The notes: generated from the letters alone by a model not told the origin. A stretch of DNA of 18,426 nucleotides from Gallionella sp. UBA6045 (GCA_002429165.1 DIYV01000005.1:1-18426), one strand, 5' to 3'. Counted from the stretch's first letter, positions 7,665 through 15,657 are shown. Numbers and translations are program-made.

Positions 7665-8750
7665 TTAATGGATTCGTTGGTATAAGCCGCCGGGTAGCGC
7701 ACTGATGCGTCCGTCCAGTTCAAGTGTCAACAGCATGGCGGATAGCTCGGCTATCGTCAAGCCGCAGCGCACACTGAGCGTATCCGCATCCACCGGATCG
7801 AAGCCGAGATGTTCAAGCAGCGCGGAGTCAGGGCCTTCCGAACTTGCCCGTTGGGCGGGTGAAACAAGCTGTCCGCCCAGTTCTTCCAGAATATCATGGG
7901 CGGTCTCGACCAGTTTCGCGCCCTGTTTGAGCAGCGCGTGGCAGCCTTTGCTTTGCGGCGCATGTATCGAACCGGGAATGGCAAACACCTCCCTGCCCTG
8001 TTCCAGGGCCAGCCGCGCGGTGATCAGCGAGCCGCTTTGCAATGATGCTTCCACTACCAGGCAACCGAGACCCAAGCCGCTGATAAGACGATTGCGGCGC
8101 GGAAAGTTTGCCGCCAGCGGCGCGGTGCCGAGCGGGAATTCGGAGACCAGCGTGCCTTGTTGGGCGAGCGCGTGAGCGAGATCTCGGTTGGCAGCAGGAT
8201 AGACTTTATCCAGACCGGTGCCGACCACGGCGATGCTGCCGCCGCGCCCGCGCAAAGCGCCGCGATGTGCGGCGGCATCGATACCGTGCGCCAAGCCGCT
8301 GATGATGCACAGTCCGGCATCGCTCAGCGATTTGGCAAATGCCTCGGCATTGTGAATGCCTTGCGGCGTGGCGCTGCGGCTGCCAACGATGGCCAGCGCG
8401 GCTTGATTGAGCAAGCCCAACTGCCCCTTCACATAAAGCAACAGCGGCGGATCGGGGATATTCAGCAGCGCTTGCGGATAGTCGCTATCCGCAAGGGTTA
8501 CGATATGGTTGTTGTCGTCCTCCAGCCAGGCCAGGGCAGGGGCGAGAGCGTCATCAGCAATTCCCTTTTTGATTTCGGCGGCGGCATCCGGCTTGACGAT
8601 GGATTTGAGTGAGCTGATTGAAGCGGCGAAAACCGCGTCCGGTGAACCGAATTCCTTTAACAGGCGGCGCGCGCTTTCGCCGCCCAAACCGCGCGTCAGG
8701 CTGAGTGCCAGCCAAGCTTTGAGTGAAACGTCAAAATTCACCGGGAGCAT
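7665..8750 (-). CDS. dprA: DNA processing protein DprA (RecA loader on incoming single-stranded DNA)
   Basis: DprA protects single-stranded DNA taken up during transformation and loads RecA on it. The 361 residues show a short N-terminal helical region, then the extended Rossmann-fold core: GSRSATPQG (residues 123-131), SGLAHGID (151-158), VVGTGLDKVYP, SEFPLGT, FPRRNR (216-221) and EASLQSGSLITARLALEQGR. A C-terminal winged-helix-like domain (about 310-361, DADTLSVRCGLTIAELSAMLLTLELDGRI) completes the usual architecture. The start at 8750 lacks a convincing Shine-Dalgarno; a GTG three codons downstream is an alternative. dprA occurs in many bacteria not known to be competent, so its presence alone does not show natural transformation. 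It follows the LysM gene by 65 bases and leads into smg. Confidence 0.97.
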   Translation of the reverse strand: MLPVNFDVSLKAWLALSLTRGLGGESARRLLKEFGSPDAVFAASISSLKSIVKPDAAAEIKKGIADDALAPALAWLEDDNNHIVTLADSDYPQALLNIPDPPLLLYVKGQLGLLNQAALAIVGSRSATPQGIHNAEAFAKSLSDAGLCIISGLAHGIDAAAHRGALRGRGGSIAVVGTGLDKVYPAANRDLAHALAQQGTLVSEFPLGTAPLAANFPRRNRLISGLGLGCLVVEASLQSGSLITARLALEQGREVFAIPGSIHAPQSKGCHALLKQGAKLVETAHDILEELGGQLVSPAQRASSEGPDSALLEHLGFDPVDADTLSVRCGLTIAELSAMLLTLELDGRISALPGGLYQRIH

Positions 8751-8815
8751 CTAAGAATTCAGAGTTTGTGCAAACAGTCGGGATGAAATGTAAATATCGG
8801 GAGATTCTCTGACCG

Positions 8816-9880
8816 TTAAGGATTTTTGCCGTTGTCCAACAACTGTACCGGCAGGCGTGTCTCCATTATCAGTGCGTAAGACACCTTGTTGAACACGCGG
8901 AACACGAACACCAAACCATAGCGTTCATCGGGCAGGGTGTATTTTTGGCCATCACTTTTAACCACTTCACCTTTGCGATACAAAGCCAGCACATGGCCCT
9001 TTTCCAGCCCATCGCGCTCGCCCTTGTTCAGTGTAATGACGGTGTTTTGGCCGCCTTGTGATACGCCGCCATAAATAGAAATCACGCGTGCGGAAATTTT
9101 GTTTTCCGGTGCGCGGGGTAAATAGCTGCTGGCCTCGTCCTCGGAATGCAAGACCAGTCGGTCACCTGCATTGATTTCCTCGACGGCATTGGTGATTTTT
9201 ACGGTGCTGACATCAGCAAAACGGGTTACTTCGGCGTTGCCCAGATAGATGGCTTCGATGCCCAGCACTTCACCGGTGTCCGGGTCGATAAAAGTTTTGC
9301 CCGGGCGGTAAATCTGCCACTGGTCACCCTTGTCGGCAGGCAGGTTTTTGACAAAAGCAGTATCATCGTTGCCGAGTATCACGCGACCTTCGCGGGCACC
9401 GATCAGTGTTGGAGCATTTTTTAGCCCATCCGCTTCAATGATCAGCGGACGCGTCAGAAATGGTGCGATGGCGCTGGCGGGAATGCTCGAAATGGCATCG
9501 TGAGAGCTCGGATATATATGCACTTCGGGGGAAAGTTTTACGGTATTGCCTGCATCACTTACCCCGCTCGCGGCTACTTCGGCGCCGGGTTGACCGATGT
9601 GCAGGGTGCCGCTATTGCGATCGAGAAAGATCACGTCGCCCGGATAAATCCAGTGCGGATCCTTGATGGTATCTTTGTTCAGGCCCCAGATATGGGGCCA
9701 TTTCCAGGGATCTTTGAAGAATGTTCCGGAGATGTCCCACAGGGTGTCACCCTTGACCACGATGTGCCGGTCCGGCGCATCGTTGCGAATATTCAGGCGA
9801 ATATCCGAGGGACTATCGGAGCCGGCAGCAAAGGCCAAGACAGGCAATATAAAGAAAATCAGCGATATAATCTTGCGCAT
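8816..9880 (-). CDS. Exported LysM-domain protein
   Basis: A 354-residue protein with a Sec signal peptide (MRKIISLIFFILPVLAFAA, cleavage about residue 19) and one LysM domain at residues 39-87, recognised by HIVVKGDTLWDISGTFF, the following Trp-rich WKWPHIWGLN and the closing WIYPGDVIFL. LysM binds N-acetylglucosamine in peptidoglycan, so the protein should sit in the periplasm on the cell wall. The remaining ~260 residues show no catalytic motif I recognise; they contain several beta-rich stretches such as VTRFADVSTVKITNAVEEINAGDRLVL. A good ribosome site (GGAG, plus-strand 9886-9889) lies five bases before the ATG. The gene is divergent from def and heads the dprA-smg-topA group, a placement I recall from other betaproteobacteria. 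Its precise role is unknown. Confidence 0.9.
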   Translation of the reverse strand: MRKIISLIFFILPVLAFAAGSDSPSDIRLNIRNDAPDRHIVVKGDTLWDISGTFFKDPWKWPHIWGLNKDTIKDPHWIYPGDVIFLDRNSGTLHIGQPGAEVAASGVSDAGNTVKLSPEVHIYPSSHDAISSIPASAIAPFLTRPLIIEADGLKNAPTLIGAREGRVILGNDDTAFVKNLPADKGDQWQIYRPGKTFIDPDTGEVLGIEAIYLGNAEVTRFADVSTVKITNAVEEINAGDRLVLHSEDEASSYLPRAPENKISARVISIYGGVSQGGQNTVITLNKGERDGLEKGHVLALYRKGEVVKSDGQKYTLPDERYGLVFVFRVFNKVSYALIMETRLPVQLLDNGKNP

Positions 9881-9982
9881 GGAAACTCCGGCAGAGTCGA
9901 TAATAAAGGGCGCGCAAAGTTACTGCGCTACGTTAAATTCTGCATCTAGTACACTAAATTAGCAAGCATTTATAGGTCACCT
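9881..9982. promoter_or_regulatory. Divergent intergenic region between the LysM gene and def
   Basis: This 102-bp AT-richer gap must hold the outward promoters of both units. No pair of -35/-10 boxes stands out on either strand; ATAATA at 9900-9905 read on the minus strand (TATTAT) is a possible -10 for the LysM gene but has no good -35 partner. The right end carries the ribosome site and palindrome of def. Confidence 0.5.
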
Positions 9983-9984
9983 AT
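9972..9984 (+). repeat. 13-bp perfect palindrome over the def ribosome site and start codon
   Basis: ATAGGT-C-ACCTAT is symmetric about 9978. It includes the AGG-type ribosome site (9974-9977) and the first two bases of the def ATG. In RNA it could form a 5-bp stem with a UCA loop, hiding both elements; as DNA it could be a protein site. It may also be chance. Confidence 0.4.
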
Positions 9985-10486
9985 GGCAATCCTGAAAATT
10001 TTGCAGTATCCCGATGAGCGTCTGCATAAAGTCGCGAAGAAAGTTTCACAGGTCAATGAAGCCACCCGCAAGCTGGTGCGCAATATGGCCGAGACCATGT
10101 ATGCCGCGCCCGGAGTGGGCTTGGCGGCGACGCAGGTGGATGTGCATGAACGTATCATTGTGATGGATGTTTCCGAGACGCACGATCAATTGAAAGTGTT
10201 TATCAATCCCGAAATCATCGCCAGCAGCGGTGCAAGTGATTGCGAGGAAGGCTGTCTGTCGGTGCCGGGCATTTATGAAACGGTGAGCCGCGCGGAAAAG
10301 ATCACCGTGAGCGCCCTTGATGAAAAAGGTGAAACTTTTACGCTTGATGCAGAAGGATTGCTGTCGGTTTGCATACAGCATGAGATGGATCATCTGATCG
10401 GCAAAGTGTTTGTCGAATACCTGTCGCAGCTCAAGCAGAACCGGATTCGCGCCAAGCTGAAAAAACGCCTGCGCGAAACCATGTAA
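9983..10486 (+). CDS. def: Peptide deformylase
   Basis: Removes the N-formyl group from nascent proteins using an active-site metal, usually Fe2+. The 167-residue protein has all three family motifs: GVGLAATQ (residues 44-51), EGCLS with metal ligand Cys91 (89-93), and QHEMDHL with ligands His133 and His137 and catalytic Glu134. Length and motifs match the type 1 enzymes of Gram-negative bacteria, including the basic C-terminal helix ([11 protein letters not shown]). It is the first gene of the plus-strand group and is followed, after an unusual 186-bp gap, by fmt, the enzyme that adds the same formyl group. An AGG ribosome site lies five bases upstream of the ATG. Confidence 0.97.
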   Translation: MAILKILQYPDERLHKVAKKVSQVNEATRKLVRNMAETMYAAPGVGLAATQVDVHERIIVMDVSETHDQLKVFINPEIIASSGASDCEEGCLSVPGIYETVSRAEKITVSALDEKGETFTLDAEGLLSVCIQHEMDHLIGKVFVEYLSQLKQNRIRAKLKKRLRETM

Positions 10487-10501
10487 TTCCAATTCCATTT
10501 C
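10487..10501 (+). repeat. Left terminal inverted repeat
   Basis: A 15-bp arm immediately after the def stop codon. It pairs with 10649-10663 at 14 of 15 positions; the single mismatch is at the tenth base. Confidence 0.65.
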
Positions 10502-10648
10502 ATCGGTGAAACTGCGTTGGCTTCCTTGCTCTCTCCTAGTCGTGCCAATTGCACTGCCAGCGTCGTTCGCTTTGCGTCGCGGTCGATGCGACGCATCGGG
10601 AACCGCACGGCATACCCCTTGCGGGTGCAGCCGCCTTGTTTGACCTTC

Positions 10649-10663
10649 GAAATGAAATTGGAA
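10649..10663 (-). repeat. Right terminal inverted repeat
   Basis: Partner of the arm at 10487-10501. It ends 9 bases before the fmt ATG and contains the only GGA-type ribosome-site-like sequence there (10660-10662), so fmt translation may depend on the element's edge. Confidence 0.65.
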
Positions 10664-10672
10664 AAATAACTA

Positions 10673-11602
10673 ATGAAAATCATTTTTGCCGGTACGCCGC
10701 AGTTTGCGGCCAGCGCGTTGGCTGCGCTGCACAAGGAACATCAGATCATCGCGGTGCTGACACAGCCGGATCGTCCCGCAGGACGAGGCATGCAAATGAC
10801 AGCCAGTCCGGTGAAACTTTTCGCGATGCAGCACGACCTGCCAATAATACAACCCGTTACTTTAAAATCTGAAGAAGTACGACGTTCGATCGCCGCACTG
10901 GGTGCGGATGTGATGGTGGTGGCCGCTTACGGTTTGATCTTGCCTAAAGCGGTGCTGCAATTGCCGCGCCACGGTTGCCTGAATATCCATGCTTCGCTTT
11001 TGCCGCGCTGGCGGGGAGCCGCGCCGATACAGCGGGCGATTCTGGCGGGCGACAAGGAAAGCGGCATTACCATCATGCAAATGGACGAGGGACTGGATAC
11101 CGGCGACATGCTGTTGCGCAAGGCCTGCCCGATTGAGCAAAGCGACACAGCCCAGACCCTGCATGACAAACTGGCCGAGATGGGCGCGGGCTGCATACTC
11201 GAAGCGTTACGTCTGCTCGGGGACAACCGGTTGACGCCGGTCAAACAGGACAATGATGCCGCGTGTTATGCAGCCAAGCTGCTCAAGGACGAAGCGCAGA
11301 TCGACTGGCGGCAGGATGCCCGCCAGATCGAACGGGCTGTGCGCGCATACAATCCATTTCCGGTGTGCCAAACCAGACTGGACGGCGTAATGATAAAAAT
11401 CTGGCAGGCCGGGATAGGTGCAGACATATCCGGAGAACCAGGCAAAGTATTGGCGGCAGACAAACTTGGCATTACCGTTGCTTGCGGCAAGGGCGCGCTA
11501 CGGCTGGAAATATTGCAGCGTCCCGGGGGCAAGGCGCAACCAGCCGCGCAATTTTTGCAGGCAATGCCGATCAGGGTCGGCGATCAATTTTCAAGCAAAT
11601 AG
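10673..11602 (+). CDS. fmt: Methionyl-tRNA formyltransferase
   Basis: Transfers a formyl group from 10-formyl-tetrahydrofolate to initiator Met-tRNA. The 309 residues match the normal length. The N-terminal formyltransferase fold has FAGTPQFA at the start, the catalytic cluster NIHASLLPRWRGAAPIQ (Asn104, His106) and MDEGLDTGDML (Asp142). The C-terminal tRNA-binding domain carries AYNPFPV. It pairs functionally with def upstream. Its stop TAG (11600-11602) is followed directly by the rsmB ATG with no gap, which suggests coupled translation. The start codon choice is good by homology to other Fmt N-termini (MKIIFAGTP), although the ribosome site is weak. Confidence 0.97.
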   Translation: MKIIFAGTPQFAASALAALHKEHQIIAVLTQPDRPAGRGMQMTASPVKLFAMQHDLPIIQPVTLKSEEVRRSIAALGADVMVVAAYGLILPKAVLQLPRHGCLNIHASLLPRWRGAAPIQRAILAGDKESGITIMQMDEGLDTGDMLLRKACPIEQSDTAQTLHDKLAEMGAGCILEALRLLGDNRLTPVKQDNDAACYAAKLLKDEAQIDWRQDARQIERAVRAYNPFPVCQTRLDGVMIKIWQAGIGADISGEPGKVLAADKLGITVACGKGALRLEILQRPGGKAQPAAQFLQAMPIRVGDQFSSK

Positions 11603-12877
11603 ATGCACAACATACAACTCGCCGCCGGGCAAATCGTTCAGCAGGTGCTGACGGACGGGCGGAATCTCAATCAGGTTCTGGAGAAGTCGCTGCGCAAAAA
11701 ATCGGTATGGACTCCGGCACAGCGCGCGGCCTTGCAGGATCTGAGTTATGGCACGTTGCGCTTTTACGGCCAGTTGCGCTCAATATTGGCGCTGTTGCTG
11801 CACAAGCCGATGCTGGACCAGCGTATCTACTATGTGCTGCTGGTGGCGCTGTACCAACTGCAATACAGCAAAGCCGCGCATCATGCCGTGGTTGATCATG
11901 CGGTGCGTTCCGCGCAAATGTTGAACGTGAAAGTGAGCGGTCTGGTAAACGCGATTTTGCGCAATTTCCTGCGCAGCCGGGATGCCTTGCTGGAACAGGC
12001 AGCACGAAATGCAGAGGGTAAATACAGTTATCCGCAATGGTGGATAGATGAACTGAATGCACAGTATGGCGAACGTGCGGCGGCAATACTTGAAGCGGGC
12101 AATCAGCATCCGCCGATGACTTTGCGCGTCAATCAGCGCCGCAATACAACCGCGGACTATTTGATGCAACTGACGCAGCGGGATTTATCCTCCCGTTTGG
12201 TCGCGCCCGATGCTCTGCAACTGGACAAGTCGGTACCGGTGGACAGACTCCCGGGATTTTTTGACGGGATGGTTTCGATACAGGATGCCGGTGCGCAATA
12301 CGCCGCACGTTTGCTGGATATCCACGACGGGATGCGCGTGCTGGATGCATGTGCGGCCCCCGGGGGCAAGACCGCACATATTCTGGAACTGGCAGATGCA
12401 GAAATGGTGGCAGTGGACAAAGACGCAGAGCGATTGCAGCGGGTCGCGGAAAATTTGCAGCGGCTGCAACTGACCGCACAACTGGTCGTCGGGGATGCCG
12501 CAGAGCCGGATGTGTGGTGGGATGGCAAACCCTTTCAGCGCATACTTGCCGATGTGCCCTGCTCTGCTTCCGGCGTGGTGCGCCGCCATCCAGACATCAA
12601 ATGGCTGCGGCGCAGCACGGATATTGCCGGCTTTGCCGCACAACAGCTCGGCATCTTGCGCGCTTTGTGGCGGCTGCTTGCACAAGATGGTAAATTGCTC
12701 TACGTCACCTGCTCGGTCTTTCATCAGGAGAACGAACAGGTTGTCGCGTCGTTTCTGGCACAACAGCCGGATGCACGGCGTATACCGGCTGCTTTGCCTG
12801 ACAATATACAGGGCCAGCTGTTGCCCGATCACCAGCATGACGGATTCTTTTATGCTTTGTTGCAAAAAATCGCTTAG
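11603..12877 (+). CDS. rsmB: 16S rRNA (cytosine-967-C5)-methyltransferase RsmB
   Basis: SAM-dependent enzyme that methylates C967 of 16S rRNA. The 424-residue protein has the two-part architecture of the family: an N-terminal NusB-like helical RNA-binding domain (about residues 1-130) and a C-terminal Rossmann methyltransferase domain. Key motifs are SIQDAGAQYAARLLD, the SAM loop DACAAPGGKTAHILEL (248-263), the DVPCSASG motif with Cys320, and VTCSV with Cys370, the two cysteines used by m5C RNA methyltransferases. It abuts fmt and its last 26 bases overlap the predicted start of the DUF4390 gene, continuing the def-fmt-rsmB arrangement common in proteobacteria. Confidence 0.97.
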   Translation: MHNIQLAAGQIVQQVLTDGRNLNQVLEKSLRKKSVWTPAQRAALQDLSYGTLRFYGQLRSILALLLHKPMLDQRIYYVLLVALYQLQYSKAAHHAVVDHAVRSAQMLNVKVSGLVNAILRNFLRSRDALLEQAARNAEGKYSYPQWWIDELNAQYGERAAAILEAGNQHPPMTLRVNQRRNTTADYLMQLTQRDLSSRLVAPDALQLDKSVPVDRLPGFFDGMVSIQDAGAQYAARLLDIHDGMRVLDACAAPGGKTAHILELADAEMVAVDKDAERLQRVAENLQRLQLTAQLVVGDAAEPDVWWDGKPFQRILADVPCSASGVVRRHPDIKWLRRSTDIAGFAAQQLGILRALWRLLAQDGKLLYVTCSVFHQENEQVVASFLAQQPDARRIPAALPDNIQGQLLPDHQHDGFFYALLQKIA

Positions 12878-13529
12878 TGCATTGCTGTTCGGTGTGCTGC
12901 TGGCCTGCCTGTTCACCGCAACGGCGCAAGCCGAAGGCATTGCCATCAACAAGGCGGATATTCGTGTGGAGCAGGATGGCTACCAGCTTTCCGCCAGCTA
13001 TTACATCAACCTGAATTTTGTCGTTAAACAGGCATTGTCTCGCGGCATCCCGATTTATTTTGTGGGTCAGTTCTCGCTGACGCATGCCCGCTGGGGTTGG
13101 CTGGATTCTGCGCAAAAGACTATGGTGCGCCACCTTCCGCACTTTATCGTGGGCGATACGCCGTTGACGCGCTGGTCGTGGCTGGACAAAGAAGTATTCA
13201 AAGGCGAACAGACCGTCAAAATTTCTTACAGCGTATTGACGGGCCGTTACCGTATTTCGCGCGGCGCGTTATTTCAGAATTTTGCCAGCCTTGAAGATGC
13301 GCTAAACATAGTGGCCAGGCAAAACTCCACGGTTATTCCCGCCAACCTGCTTGATAAGGACGGCAACTATATCGCGGCGGCGCGCCTGAGCCTGGACATT
13401 GAGCAACTTCCCAAACCGTTGCAGGTGAATGCGCTGACCGACAGTGATTGGACACTCGATTCCGGCTGGTATCGCTGGACGATCAGTCCGGCAGATATTG
13501 CCGTCGACGGCGATAGCAAAGCGGAGTGA
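12852..13529 (+). CDS. DUF4390 family secreted protein
   Basis: A ~225-residue protein with a Sec signal peptide (MLCCKKSLSALLFGVLLACLF, cleavage after TAQA) and a soluble periplasmic part. The sequence from INKADIRVEQDGYQLSASYYINLNF to LDIEQLPKPLQVNALTDSDW fits the DUF4390 family, which lies next to ntrY-type kinase genes in betaproteobacteria. I chose the ATG at 12852 because it places two lysines directly before the hydrophobic core; an in-frame ATG at 12837 is possible, and the frame stays open much further upstream inside rsmB without meaning. Cys3 and Cys4 precede the hydrophobic core, so they are not a lipobox. The function is unknown. A link with the sensor domain of the NtrY-like kinase is suggested only by position: its stop is 7 bases before the kinase start. 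Confidence 0.85.
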   Translation: MLCCKKSLSALLFGVLLACLFTATAQAEGIAINKADIRVEQDGYQLSASYYINLNFVVKQALSRGIPIYFVGQFSLTHARWGWLDSAQKTMVRHLPHFIVGDTPLTRWSWLDKEVFKGEQTVKISYSVLTGRYRISRGALFQNFASLEDALNIVARQNSTVIPANLLDKDGNYIAAARLSLDIEQLPKPLQVNALTDSDWTLDSGWYRWTISPADIAVDGDSKAE

Positions 13530-13536
13530 CGGCGCG

Positions 13537-15657
13537 GTGACTTATCTGATCTTCATTAGTGTCGCCCTGAGCGGTGCATTGCTTTATCTGTTATCCAGCA
13601 ACAGCGCCAATACCGAAGGTTTTTCCATCGATTATTATAGCCTGCTCGGATTGACCGGCTTGCTTGCATCAGGTTTGACGGGGTTGGTCGGCTATCAGCT
13701 GTGGCGGTTGCGCAACAAGCTCAAAAACAAGGTGTTCGGCGCCAAGTTGACGCTGCGACTGGTGTTGTTTTTTACGCTGATCGGGGTATTGCCGGGCATT
13801 TTGATCTATGTGGTTTCAGTGCAATTCCTGGACAAGAGTATTGAGTCGTGGTTTGACGTGCGCGTCGAGAAAGCCCTGGAGGGCGGCCTTAATCTGGGCA
13901 GAAGCGGCCTCGACAACAGTTTGAAAGAGCTTGCCAAAAAGGCGGAATTTACCGCGTCGTTGCTGGCGGGAAAACATTCGGGGCAATACCAGAAGGCTCT
14001 GGATCAGCTGGTGGATGAAGATGTGGCGCAGCAAGCGGCCATTTTTAGCGTCAATGGGAAGTTGATCGCGTCTTCCCCGGCCAACAACGCGCGGCCGCCG
14101 GACAAGCCTGACGATGATCTGCTGCGCCGGGCGATGGACGAGGGCGAATATGCAGTGATCGATACCTTCCCCGACAAAGGGCTGACGCTGCTTGCGCTGG
14201 TGATGGTGAATTCCAGAACGCCAGCGGGCGTGCAATACGTGCTGCAATTCACCCAGCCGGTGCCGAAGCAGATCGAAGCGGATGCCGAGACCGTGCAAGC
14301 GGTGTACCGGGACTATCAGGAACTGACGCTCTCACGTCTCGGATTGAAACGGTTGTATGCGATCACTTTGACGCTGTCCCTGCTGGTTGTGCTGCTGACG
14401 GCGGTGTCCGCCGCATTTTATCTCAGTGAAAGATTCGGGTCGTCGCTGGAAGCATTGGCGGAAGGGACGCGCGCGGTGGCACAGGGAGATTTTACCGAAC
14501 AATATCCGATTCGCAGCAGCGATGAACTGGGCGCGCTGACCGGCCTGTTCAACCAGATGACGCGCCAGCTGTTCGATGCCAAGCAGACCAGCGAACAACA
14601 GCAGCGCGTGGTGGAAAGTGCCAAGGTGCATTTGGAAAGCGTGTTGACCCACTTGTCGTCCGGCGTGTTGGCGCTGGACCATGAATTGCGCCTGCGCTCG
14701 GTGAACACCAGCGCGGCGCAAATTCTCGCCGCGCCTTTGCACGAGATGCAGCGCATGTCGTTGACCCAGATCGCCGAAAAATACCCCCTGCTCAGAACGT
14801 TCTGCCAGACTGTCATGGAAGCCTTCGGTGAAACCGGCAGCGGCGAATGGCAACGGCAGATAGAGCGGCTGAGCAGAAACGGCAATCAGATTCTGCTGAT
14901 GCGTGGAACGCGGTTGCCGGAAGGCGGGGAAGCGGGCTTCGTGGTGGTGTTCGATGATATCAGCCACCTGTTGCAGGCAGAGCGGCAGGCGGCATGGGGC
15001 GAGGTGGCGCGACGACTTGCACACGAAATCAAGAATCCGCTCACGCCGATACAGCTTTCGGCGGAACGCTTGCAGCACAAACTCAGCGACAAGCTTGATG
15101 AAGGAGACGCGCAACTGCTGCTGCGCGCAACGCGAACCATCGTCAGTCAGGTTGCCGCGATGAAAAACATGGTGAGCGACTTTGCAAATTACGCGCGCGG
15201 CCCGGCATTAAAACTTTCGCACCTGGACCTGCACAAACTGATCGGCGAAGTGCTGGGCCTTTACGAGACAAATGCCGTTTCCATTGTGTTGAAACTTGAT
15301 GCGTTGCAGAGCGTGGTCAATGGGGACGCGACCCGCCTGCGGCAAGTCATACACAATCTGCTGCAGAATGCGCAGGACGCGTTGCATGATGTCGCGCAAC
15401 CGCAAATAACACTTCATACCGAAACACAAAACGGAGAAATTCATCTGTGGGTAGAGGACAACGGTGCGGGATTTCCGGCAAGCGTGCTGATGCGTGCCTT
15501 TGAACCCTATATGACGACCAAGGCCAAGGGCACCGGATTGGGGCTGGCAATTGTGAAAAAGATAGTGGAAGAGCACGGCGGGCACATCTCCATTGAAAAT
15601 AACATAAGCGGTGGCGGGCTGGTAAGTCTCAGTCTGCCGCTGGTTGAGGAGGCGTAA
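13537..15657 (+). CDS. ntrY: NtrY-like membrane sensor histidine kinase
   Basis: Sensor kinase of the NtrYX type, a two-component system tied in other bacteria to nitrogen metabolism, redox or respiration. I start it at GTG 13537, seven bases after the DUF4390 stop, with GGAG at 13523-13526; an ATG at 13444 in the same frame would overlap DUF4390 by 86 bases and add a non-hydrophobic extension. From the GTG the protein has 706 residues: TM1 (3-21), TM2 (34-57), TM3 (72-97), a ~175-residue extracytoplasmic domain, TM4 (272-296), HAMP (~297-350), PAS (~365-470), HisKA with phospho-acceptor His496 in RRLAHEIKNPLTPIQLS, and HATPase_c with HNLLQNAQDAL, DNGAGFP and KGTGLGLAIVKKIV. The stop shares one base with the ntrX start. 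The signal is unknown. Confidence 0.91.
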   Translation: MTYLIFISVALSGALLYLLSSNSANTEGFSIDYYSLLGLTGLLASGLTGLVGYQLWRLRNKLKNKVFGAKLTLRLVLFFTLIGVLPGILIYVVSVQFLDKSIESWFDVRVEKALEGGLNLGRSGLDNSLKELAKKAEFTASLLAGKHSGQYQKALDQLVDEDVAQQAAIFSVNGKLIASSPANNARPPDKPDDDLLRRAMDEGEYAVIDTFPDKGLTLLALVMVNSRTPAGVQYVLQFTQPVPKQIEADAETVQAVYRDYQELTLSRLGLKRLYAITLTLSLLVVLLTAVSAAFYLSERFGSSLEALAEGTRAVAQGDFTEQYPIRSSDELGALTGLFNQMTRQLFDAKQTSEQQQRVVESAKVHLESVLTHLSSGVLALDHELRLRSVNTSAAQILAAPLHEMQRMSLTQIAEKYPLLRTFCQTVMEAFGETGSGEWQRQIERLSRNGNQILLMRGTRLPEGGEAGFVVVFDDISHLLQAERQAAWGEVARRLAHEIKNPLTPIQLSAERLQHKLSDKLDEGDAQLLLRATRTIVSQVAAMKNMVSDFANYARGPALKLSHLDLHKLIGEVLGLYETNAVSIVLKLDALQSVVNGDATRLRQVIHNLLQNAQDALHDVAQPQITLHTETQNGEIHLWVEDNGAGFPASVLMRAFEPYMTTKAKGTGLGLAIVKKIVEEHGGHISIENNISGGGLVSLSLPLVEEA

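Larger units (their letters stand above)
10487..10663. mobile_element. MITE-like or interspersed palindromic element between def and fmt
   Basis: The 186-bp def-fmt gap is almost entirely filled by a 177-bp unit that begins one base after the def stop codon. Its ends are 15-bp inverted repeats: TTCCAATTCCATTTC at 10487-10501, and at 10649-10663 the reverse complement with one difference (14 of 15). Imperfect symmetry continues inward without gaps to 26 bp (10487-10512 against 10638-10663; about 21 of 26). The centre has nested hairpins: TGCGTCGC/GCGACGCA (10573-10580 with 10588-10595) and the alternative palindrome CGATGCG-A-CGCATCG (10584-10598). No transposase is present, and no clear target duplication is visible. 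A non-autonomous element or a genome-wide intergenic repeat is the best reading; copy number cannot be judged from one window. Confidence 0.55.

Noticed and set aside
8751..8815. Gap between dprA and the LysM gene examined for a promoter or terminator
   Set aside because: Only GTTTG-TG-CAAAC-type short symmetry is present; no convincing -10/-35 pair or T-tailed hairpin, so the genes may be cotranscribed.
12495..12851. Upstream extension of the DUF4390 frame into rsmB
   Set aside because: The extra ~119 residues overlap essential RsmB motifs and precede a clear signal peptide beginning at 12852.
13444..13536. ATG at 13444 as start of the NtrY-like kinase
   Set aside because: It would overlap DUF4390 by 86 bases and add a 31-residue non-hydrophobic extension before TM1; the GTG at 13537 has a GGAG site and fits gene spacing better. 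Not excluded.
14332..15114. 260-codon minus-strand frame opposite ntrY
   Set aside because: Lies inside the HAMP/PAS/HisKA coding region of the kinase and has no recognisable features.
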